Source: Prorocentrum cordatum
Lineage: Eukaryota; Sar; Dinophyceae; Prorocentrales; Prorocentraceae
Length of the DNA stretch: 64,000 nucleotides
Direction: 5' to 3'
Assembly: GCA_963575745.1 (NCBI GenBank)
Contig: CAUYUJ010021671.1
Coordinates: 286,688 to 350,687 of the forward strand
Positions 53,700 through 64,000 of the stretch are shown here, piece by piece. The first letter of the stretch is position 1, and the number at the start of each line of letters is the position of its first letter. Made by a program: the position numbers and the translations under genes. The notes beneath the pieces were generated by a model, which was not told the origin of the DNA, made no database searches, and saw nothing but the letters and a program-made list of their open reading frames with translations.

Positions 53700-54560
53700 A
53701 CTCCTCCTCCTCCTCCTCCTCCTCCTCCTCCTCCTCCTCCCCCTCCTCCTCCTCCTCCTCCTCCTCCTCCTCCTCCTCCTCCCTCCTCCTCCTCCTCCTC
53801 CTCCTCCTCCTCCTCCTCCTCCTCCTCCTCCCTCCTCCTCCCTCCTCCTCCCTCCTCCTCTCTCCTCCTCCTCCTCCTCCTCCTCCTCCTCCTCCCTCCT
53901 CTCCTCCTCTCCTCCTCCTCCTCCTCCTCCTCCTCCTCCTCCTCCTCCTCCTCCTCCCTCCTCCTCCTCCTCCTCCTCCTCCTCCTCCTCCTCCTCCTCC
54001 TCCTCCTCCTCCTCCTCCTCCTCCTCCTCCTCCTCCTCCTCCTCTCCTCCTCCTCCTCCTCCTCCTCCTCCCTCCTCTCTCCTCCTCCTCCTCCTCCTCC
54101 TCCTCCTCCTCCTCCTCCTCCTCTCTCCCTCCTCCCTCCTCCTCCTCCTCCTCCTCCTCCTCCTCCTCCTCCTCCTCCTCCTCCTCATCCTCCTCCTCCT
54201 CCTCCTCCTCCTCCTCCTCCTCCTCCTCCTCCTCCTCCTCCTCCTCCTCCTCCTCCTCCTCCCTCCTCCTCCTCCTCCCTCCTCCTCCTCCTCCTCCTCC
54301 TCCTCCTCCTCCTCCTCCTCCTCCTCCTCCTCCTCCTCCTCCTCTTCCTCCTCCGCCTCCTCCTCCTCCTCCTCCTCCTCCTCCTCCTCCTCCTCCTCCT
54401 CCTCCTCCTCCTCCTCCTCCTCCTCCTCCTCCCCTCCTCCTCCTCCTCCTCCTCCTCCTCCTCCTCCTCTCCTCCTCTCCTTCCTCCTCCTCCTCTCCTC
54501 CTCCTCCTCCTCCTCCTCCTCCTCCCCCTCCGCCTCATCCTCCTCCTCCTCCTCCTCCTC
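53700..54560 (+). repeat. Very long (CCT)n array, about 860 bp
   Basis: Nearly uninterrupted CCT, the longest in the window. The poly-Ser, poly-Leu and poly-Pro frames of more than 400 codons across it are array translations. Confidence 0.97.
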
Positions 54561-54758
54561 AGCTTTTTTCGTCCGCAGCTTCTCATCTCCGCGGGCCCCT
54601 ACCGAGGTCTTCCGCGCCGGCCCTCGCGAGAGCGCACCCCGCTGGGCAGCGCCCCCCCCCGCCGTGTGGGCGGCCCGCGCGCCGGGAGCGGCCCGCCGAG
54701 GGCGCGGGAGGCCACGGGAGCGCCGCGGGCCACCGCAGGGAGGAGTCGCTGCAGTGCA
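54561..54758. other. Unassigned stretch
   Basis: Nothing recognised. Confidence 0.4.
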
Positions 54759-55096
54759 GTCGGGCGTGTCCCTCTACAGGAGGACCATTCAATTTTTTTG
54801 TTTTTTTTGTTTTCTCTTCTCCCAGCGCACGAGATTCGTTTTGTCTTCGTTTCCCAAAGCAAAATGACGCCACAGATGAGGAAAAAGACGCGTCTCAAAT
54901 GCAACCTCTTTGTTGTACCATACCGCGCACACCATGCCCCTGAACCCCTTTCAAAGCAGGGATCAGCAGCACACAGGAGGATCATTCAAAAATAATCAAG
55001 AATAGTATGGGGACGATTTTTGTTAGTAGTTGTGGCTTTCTCTCCGACTTTTTCATAGCTTTCGCCCAGAATCCGCCTGTAAGGGGACATGCCCGA
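54759..55096. mobile_element. Family A MITE, copy A3, with internal expansion
   Basis: Termini GTCGGGCGTGTCCCTCTACA and the inverse of GCCTGTAAGGGGACATGCCCGAC. The subterminal ACAGGAGGACCATTCAA (54775) is repeated as ACAGGAGGATCATTCAA (54973), so about 200 bp have been added. Confidence 0.8.
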
Positions 55097-55585
55097 CCGA
55101 ACGCTGCAGTCGGACCGAAGCAAGAAGAAAATCCCTCAAGAACATGTTAAACTCCGCCGGCCAGGGCACCCCAAACCCTAAGATCATAGATCGTTCGAAG
55201 GCGCCCCTCCCCCAATTTGCACAAGAGCATCCAGCAAACACGATCACACTACGGTACCCCTCCCCAAACCGACCTCGATCTTGCACCTCGGTCCGACTGT
55301 AAGAGCTGAACGACTTCTGCTGCTCCTCAACCTGCGCTGGAGCCTCCACGATTTCTCCTGGTTTGCCTGGATGCCTCTGGATTCGCCTTGCTTCATGTGA
55401 TGTGAGAAATTTCGGGACATCCAGACGACAGCTGGACGTACCTAAATTTCTCTAGCCTGATCCCCGCAAGTCGACTGGAGAAGAGTCGTCAAGCCGTTCA
55501 CCAGGCAGAGGATGAGGATGAAGGGGGTGGGGTGAGGCAGAGGAGAGTGCCCTGCACGGGCACTTCGGCCGGAGGGCGGCACCAC
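55097..55585. other. Unassigned stretch (3' flank of NAC alpha)
   Basis: Nothing recognised apart from its position downstream of the NAC alpha stop. Confidence 0.4.
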
Positions 55586-58016
<2,431 letters not shown>

Positions 58017-58158
58017 GCCCCCAGGGGCGACGAAAGCGGGGCGGCGGGCGGGGCGCGAAGCAGGGCGGCGGGGCCCAGAGAGAAGCTGTGCCAGGGCGGC
58101 TCGGGCCAAGGTGGCTGCGGGGGCGGGCGCGGGAGGCACGTTCTGCTGAGAGCCAGCG

Positions 58159-58680
58159 GGAGGCAGAGGAGGAGGAGAGGAAGGAGGAGGAGGAGGAGGA
58201 GGAGGAGGAGGAGCAGGAGGAGGAGGAGGAGCAAGAGGAGGAGGAGGAGGAGGAGGAGGAGGAGAGAGAGAGGAGGAGGAGGAGGAGGAGGAGGAGGAGG
58301 AGGAGGAGGAGGAGGAGGAGGAGGAGGAGGAGGAGGAGGAGGAGGAGGAGGAGAGGAGAGAGGGAGGAGGAGGAGGAGGAGGAGGAGGAGGAGGAGGAGG
58401 AGGAGGAGGGATGATGAGGAGGAGGGATGATGAGAAGGTAAAAAATAAATCAGCATTTATAGAGGCACGTAGAGTTCACGACTGCCACCAATCTTTCGCG
58501 GGGTCCTGGGCCTGCGCGGCCTTAGATGGAAAGAGCTGCTCTGTGTGATCACAGGGATGAAGAGGAAATGAAGAGGAGAGGAGGAGGAGGAGGAGGAGGA
58601 GGAGGAGGAGGAGGAGGAGGAGGAGGAGGAGGAGGAGGGAGGAGGATGGAGGAGGACGAGGAGGAGGAGGAGGAGGAGAG
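58159..58680 (+). repeat. (AGG)n tracts upstream of NAC alpha
   Basis: AGG/GGA at 58159-58410 and 58575-58680 with a 165-bp unique insert. Confidence 0.95.
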
Positions 58681-59027
58681 CAAGGACCAGTGCGAACCCA
58701 AGAGCATCAACGATGTTGCTGAAACGCCTCACTCCAAGTTCCCTTTCTTCACAGGTCCCTACAAGGGTCATTTTCACTGAATGAAGTGCCCCGTTGGGAG
58801 ACAATCGTGGATCGATGGCCGAAGGCTTTAAGCAAGGCCGAGATAATCCCTCGTGCGCTCATAGGTTCGCTTCGGCTCGCATCGCGACTGTCCTCACTCG
58901 CTCACCCTCCCCTCTCCCCCTCCCCCTCTCTCTGCCCCTCCACCTTCCCTCATCCCCCTCCCCTCTCCCGCCTCCTTCTGCGGGCATGGCACTCCAGCGG
59001 CATCCTGATTGAAGGCTCTTCCTTGCT
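58681..59027. other. Unassigned stretch
   Basis: A CCCTCT-rich patch at 58905-58975. No gene recognised. Confidence 0.4.
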
Positions 59028-59233
59028 TTGAGCAGGGACCAGCCGCCCCGGCATTCCTATAGGCCTACCACGAAATCTTCTTAACCCCCCAAATTGTTCT
59101 TGTAACAAAAATGTGCTAAAACAAGACGGTCCCAGCCAGAACTATTCGAATAACATTTCGTGCAGACCATCATAGGTTCTTAGAACATTGTCTGGTGGGC
59201 CTGTAGGAAGGCCAAGATGCTTCGCCACTGCTC
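59028..59233. mobile_element. Family D TIR element D2
   Basis: Left TTGAGCAGGGACCAG, CGGCATTCCTATAGGCCTAC. Right, in inverse: TTCTTAGAACATTG, GGGCCTGTAGGAAGGCC, CACTGCTCGGTCC. Sister of D1. Confidence 0.8.
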
Positions 59234-59261
59234 GGTCCTTTCGCCCCCCGACAACGTACAA

Positions 59262-59410
59262 TATATCGGGTGCACCGAAGAGGGCAGGAAGAGGGGAAGT
59301 CACGCAGCACGGCCCGAGGCACGTGCGCGGACGACGGGAGGGGTGGGGCAAGGCACAGATGAAAGAAGGAGACGGAGTCATAACATCTGGGAGATCGTCC
59401 TGCTCCGGCC
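59262..59410. repeat. Diverged family H relative
   Basis: GGCACGTGCGCGGACGA, GATGAAAGAAGGAGACGG and CATAACATCTGGGAGATCGT pair with 47020-47165; CCGGCCATGATG recalls the H1-H3 right end. Confidence 0.5.
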
Positions 59411-60674
59411 ATGATGTCCTCTCCTTCTACATCCCTCCTCGAAGTCAAACGCAAGTCTTTTTTTCCCGCGACGCGGCGGCGGCCCAGGACCCCAAAATGT
59501 CAATGTCCGCGCCGACATGGGCGACTGCAAAAAACAAACTCCGCCACACTTCCCTCTTCGACGCCTCCCAACATTATCTGGCAACGGGCCCGAACCACAG
59601 CGGCTAATGCGCTCATCACGGGCAAATCACGCGGCCGAGCTGGGCAGATCCGGCAGCTGGGCAAAGACGACTCGAGCGGCGATCCCTGCTATTGTGGCCA
59701 GCGAAAGCGAAGGCAGCGCCAAGGTAGCCCACGCGCGGTCTCGACTCCTCATGCTGTGGAGAAGTGGGGCCTCAGCCTTCCTCGCCAGCCAACAGGGTCT
59801 CCCCCGTCGCAACCGATCACGGAAGGGGGCCTGAAGTGCAAGGCGGAACGCCAGCAGACCCCCCGAGAGGCCCCCAGTCCACATCATCCATTACCAGTAA
59901 CGCTCTGGACGATCCGGTCGCGACCGAAACTCGGCCTCCGGCAGTTACCACCCTTCGATGATTGCCTTGTGCCACCAGGGCTGCATTGAAGCCGCGTGCC
60001 CCGCGGTGTCGGGCAGGAAGCAGCCAGGGGTCAGCCTGGGAGGGTGATGACGGCGGCGGCAGCGGTGACGATGGAGAATGCGGAGCAAGCGTCCACAACC
60101 ACATCAAGAACGCGCCCTAGGGCATGCTGTGCGAATGCCAACGGTCGTCAGAACACCGAAACAAGCTCAGTACTGGTTGTGGTCGATGTGGGCGTCTCAA
60201 ACGGCCAAATCGACCACAACCACAACCAGAACGTTGTAGGCCAAACACCGTCCGTTCGATCACCCCGCTCCCCGGACATCCGAGGGTATGATTTCTTCAG
60301 TCCGCGGTCCCCGAGCTCTCGACCCCTTCCCTGAAGGTAGTCTGTCGCCCCTGATCCGCTTGTGATGGTCCTGGGGGCCCGAGGAGGGCCTCCGGAAGCC
60401 GAAGTCGAGGAAAAACACCAGGATTGAAACAATGAGGTCGTCGGACGTCTGAGCCCCCCCCCCACCCATGCCGGCAGGTCCTGCAGCGCCACCGCTGCCG
60501 TCGGACCCGGGCCAGCACAGAGGGCGACGAGCCCAACCTTCACTGGGGCGCTCTCCCAGGACGCGACGCCCAGGCGCTCGCGGAAGGTCCTGCCGCGCGG
60601 GCTGCGCCGCTTGCAAGGGCGGCATCTCTATCTTCTCTGCCGACGGGGAGCGCCCGCGGTGCATCAAGATCCTA
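59411..60674. other. Unassigned stretch with one small hairpin
   Basis: GGTTGTGGTCGAT (60175-60187) and its inverse ATCGACCACAACC (60209-60221) form a 13-bp stem. Open frames (for example plus 59411-59989) show no known domain. The missing 3' exons of the GH3 fragment should lie here but were not found. Confidence 0.4.
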
Positions 60675-60813
60675 CCTCAATGAGCAGGCCACGATACCCG
60701 CCTGGGGCGCGGCAAGCGAAAGCGGCGAAGGATGGACCGAGGAGGCGAGGATGCAACGGTACCCTTGGGAAGATTGCCCATCCTTACTATCATGGTTGAC
60801 TGCAGTGCACCAC
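60675..60813 (-). repeat. Family G element G4, at the edge of the GH3 exon
   Basis: On the minus strand it opens GTGGTGCACTGCAGTCAACC and carries AAGGATGGGC and CTTCCCAAGGGTACCGTTGC. GT directly follows the last GH3 codon, so it probably acts as an intron there. Confidence 0.6.
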
Positions 60814-61125
60814 CGAGCGGACCCGCTCAGGGGCGACGCTGTTGTGAGTGCCGTGGTTCGTCTCCTGGGCGCTCGCGACAGAGTGCCTCGCGACGAGAGC
60901 CGTGCCCTCGCCCTGCAAGCCGCGCGCGCATGCCTTCGGATTCGTGATGCCGAGGGCAGGGTCCTCACCGATGCTGCCCTGACGTTTCCGACCGCCGCGC
61001 ATCACACGCGCAATGTCAACGCCCGGCCTGGGACCACGTTGACGCCCTTGGCCTGGACCTCGGCGCCGATGACCGCGGCAATGCTAGTTACGGTCAGGAG
61101 CGTATCTCGTGTTCCTCGGCGGCCC
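60814..61125 (-). pseudogene. Glycoside hydrolase family 3 (beta-glucosidase-like) fragment
   Basis: The first frame reads IGAEVQAKGVNVVPG and ends LTLRV, stop TGA at 61004-61002. The next frame takes over at the same point with RVMRGGRKRQGSIGEDPALG, then GLQGEGTALVARHSVASAQE and TNHGTHNSVAPER. These are the GH3 N-terminal-domain landmarks (KGVNV-x-x-G, GGR-x6-7-EDP-x-L, KHF-type, QETN). GH3 enzymes release glucose or related sugars from beta-linked glycosides. Here the usual Lys of the Lys-His pair is Arg, and a two-base excess at GTGTG breaks the frame. Only about 100 of several hundred residues are present. The N-terminal and catalytic C-terminal parts are not visible. Confidence 0.75.
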
Positions 61126-61674
61126 TGGCAACACGCTGATGCCCTGCGAGCAGATAGCATGTCGGCAACGCTCCGCGGGGCGGAAGGCTTGCGAGAAGCT
61201 CGGGACGTTGACATTCGGGGGCCAGGACAGGGACAGGGTGTCGCGCCGAAGCGCGGTGGGCAAGAACTGGCGGCGCGACACGCTAAGCCGAAGTTCCTCA
61301 CCGTAGGTAGGTAGACCGTGCTTCTCCCCCTACGCGACCTTCCAATGTACATAATCCTGCATCCGAGCAAACCCTTCCATAGAACGATGGTTTCTCAACT
61401 GCAGTGATGGGACCCATCATGGTAAAAGCGGAGATCCCCGCTCACAGGGCGATATCCCGCAGAAAAGCGGAAACAAACGTCACTTCAAAGGCCCGAAGCC
61501 TTTCTAATATATGAGGCGTTGCCGCTTTCATCACCACGATCCCTCGTAAAGTATGAGCGGACGCGCATAAGACATATTCGCCTGCAGCATTGCCTGCAAG
61601 GTAAACTCATGCAGCAATGCGGCTGCAATTGCTAGTGCTGTTGCTGCTGCTTAGGCTAGTGCTGCTGCCAGTGC
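61126..61674. other. Unassigned stretch
   Basis: Nothing recognised. GH3-like sequence does not extend clearly upstream of 61125. Confidence 0.4.
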
Positions 61675-61809
61675 TCCTCCTCCTCCTCCTCCTCCTCCTC
61701 CTCCTCCTTCTCCTCCTCCTCCTCCTCCTCCTGGTCCCTCCTCCTCTCTCCTGCTCCTCCTCATCCTCATCCGCCTCATCATCATCATTACCACCACCAC
61801 CACTCCACC

Positions 61810-61861
<52 letters not shown>

Positions 61862-62075
61862 GAATCATCATCATCATCGTCATCATCAGCATCATCGTCA
61901 TCATCATCGTCATCATCATCATCATCAACATCAGCATCATCATCAGCATCATCACCATCATCAGCACGACCACCACCACCTCCCTCCTCCTCCTCCTCAT
62001 CATTACCACCATCATCCTCAGCAGCAGCATCAGCATCATCAGCATCGTCATCATCATCATCATCAGCAGCATCAG

Positions 62076-62121
<46 letters not shown>

Positions 62122-62400
62122 AGCATCATCATCAGCAGCATCATCATCCCCCCCCCTCCCCTCCCCCTCTCCCTCTCCCCTCCTCCTCCTCCTCCTCCTC
62201 CTCCCCTCCTCCTCCTCCTCCTCCTCCTCCTCCTTCTCCGTCTGCTCCTCATCATCGTTCTCCTCCTCCTCCTTCTCCTTATCATTCTCCTCCTCCTGCG
62301 CCTCCCCCTTTTTCCTCCTGCTCCTGCTCCTGCTCCTCCTCCTCCTCCTCATCATCCTCTTCTTCCTCCTCCTCCGTCTCCACCTGCTGCTGCTGCTCCT
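61675..62400 (+). repeat. (CCT)n and (CAT)n arrays
   Basis: CCT at 61675-61735 and 62175-62395 around CAT/CAG at 61775-62150. Confidence 0.95.
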
Positions 62401-63179
62401 TATGCTGCCGCTCCCCTCATCGCTGCCCCACGGCTGTGGGCCGCTGAGACACCAGCACAGAGCCAAGCGTCTGCATTGTGGTGCCAACAACTCGACGCGA
62501 TTGTACGTGTAAGCATCCGCCCCCGTGCCGCCAGCACCGCGATTACAGCGACACGAGAGATCCTCAGGCGAGCGTTGTCTTAGTCGGCGTTTCGACAGAG
62601 GGGGGAGGGGGGGTGTCTGACTCCAGAACTCTGCTACATGCGACTGTTTACGGCAGCGCGTCATATGAAGGGGACTGCACCTGCTCGAAACACGCGCAAA
62701 AAAACAGCCAGGAGCTACTCCATGGTGAGGGAGGGGGGGGTGCGAGGACCCGCGCCGATCGGCAAAACAAGGAATAAGACAACGATCAACAGCCAATACG
62801 AAAAGAACGGGGTCTTACACGTGATGTCATAACGACCTTGAGCGATGGCTTGCGCGGCCCGCTGGCGCGGCACGCCACATTGAGACGAGGGCGCTTACGA
62901 GCGACCTGACGCAGGCAGCTTACGCGCCAATGTCGATGAAGACGACACTGTTCTTGTGTGCGTCGTTCCATTGTTCGCCACTGCGCCGCGAGGCCCTGAG
63001 TGGAGTGTCCTCAGCTCCTCTAGCGTCCTCAGCACTGAATGTTGGATACTCCTCGGAGGGCCCAGAGGCCCAAATCCCAGATGTTGTTGGACGCTCTGCG
63101 TGTCTCTGGGGGGCGTCTTGAAGTCCGTGACTTGCCCCACTGCCAGAAAGCGCCAAAACCGGCCAAGAGGGTCTCAGTA
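62401..63179. other. Unassigned stretch
   Basis: Block 62588-62655 is shared with 42028-42090. The rest is unrecognised. Confidence 0.4.
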
Positions 63180-63560
63180 AGGCTCCAAGAGGCTCCAAAG
63201 ACAGTCCACGAGGGCCCCGAGAAGGACAATGAGCGCTCCCAGAGAGCCAAAGCCAACTCAAGACGGCCCAAGAGGCAAGACGTCCCAAGCGGCCCGCAGC
63301 AGGCCCTCAAGGCAGCCTGGAAGGGCCCATGGACTGACTAAGAGGCCCCCCAAGAGGGCCCAAGATTCCCGCCAGAGGGCCCCAGGAGGGGAAGCACGAA
63401 CTTACATTGCCAGCCCTCCACCCCACGATGACCCCAAAATCCCGCCAGCGGCCCCAGAGGCCCCCCAAAGAGGCCACAAGAGGTCCCCAAAGCGCCCCAA
63501 GATGGGACGCACAGGAACATGCCAACACTACACGTCCTCCTTGGTGGCGCGCGTCCGACT
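63180..63560 (-). repeat. Degenerate minisatellite around GAGGCCCCCCAAGAGGGCCC
   Basis: Units of about 25-33 bp mixing CCAAGAGG, GGGCCC and CAGCGGCCCC. The minus strand reads as Gly/Leu/Trp-rich frames (LGPSWG-like), a product of the repeat. Confidence 0.6.
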
Positions 63561-63692
63561 CGGACATGTAGTATCGTGTAGTATATCGTTTCCCGAGCGG
63601 TGCGGCCAGAAAGCGCCCGCCACGACGCATATGCTAATATACTGCAGGATTAATCGGTGCGCGCGTCGCCCTTGAGGGAACGGCGCGCACAT
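63561..63692. other. Unassigned stretch
   Basis: Nothing recognised. Confidence 0.4.

Positions 63693-64000
<308 letters not shown>

Noticed and set aside
53548-54995. Open frames of over 400 codons rich in Leu, Ser and Pro
   Set aside because: They are translations of the (CCT)n array in three frames; composition alone keeps them open.

Overview
The window looks like nuclear DNA of a dinoflagellate. The best evidence is a near-perfect copy of the 22-nt dinoflagellate spliced leader at the 5' end of a retrotransposon (15302-15323, minus strand; 21 of 22 positions). Further support comes from huge trinucleotide arrays, GC-rich unique sequence, many short terminal-inverted-repeat (TIR) elements, and a host gene whose introns are themselves such elements. 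The genus cannot be read from the sequence.

Host genes are sparse. The clearest is a five-exon gene for the alpha subunit of the nascent polypeptide-associated complex (NAC alpha) on the minus strand, 58016 to 55586. A decayed glycoside hydrolase family 3 (beta-glucosidase-like) fragment lies at 61125-60814, minus. A two-exon reading frame of unknown function lies at 310-1089, plus. Other coding-like stretches (15850-18110 minus; 29101-29445 plus) are unrecognised and mostly broken.

Two divergent copies of one LINE family dominate the rest. One runs minus from 15323 to 9209, the other plus from 31838 to 38484. Both have ORF1 (zinc finger plus coiled coil) and ORF2 (apurinic-type endonuclease, reverse transcriptase, CCHC-like knuckle, RNase H, Cys-rich tail). 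Both sit inside a (CCT)n microsatellite in the same orientation, begin with a spliced-leader relic, and end in a short A run, one T and (CCT)n. The picture is a retrotransposon that copies its trans-spliced mRNA into CCT microsatellites. I regard this as the most interesting system here.

The remainder is a mosaic of short repeat families, named here A to J. Several have TIRs: A (TTAA-type, 4 copies), B (3), C (5), D (2), G (4), H (5). E (3), F (3), I (3) and J (3) are dispersed repeats. Families C and G, and a hairpin element at 56915-57091, behave as introners (elements that create introns). Two C copies carry nested insertions whose empty sites can be read from sister copies. Between these lie CCT/AGG, CT, TCG/GTC, CAT and TAG arrays and degenerate minisatellites. 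Most long open frames in the window are translations of those arrays, not genes.
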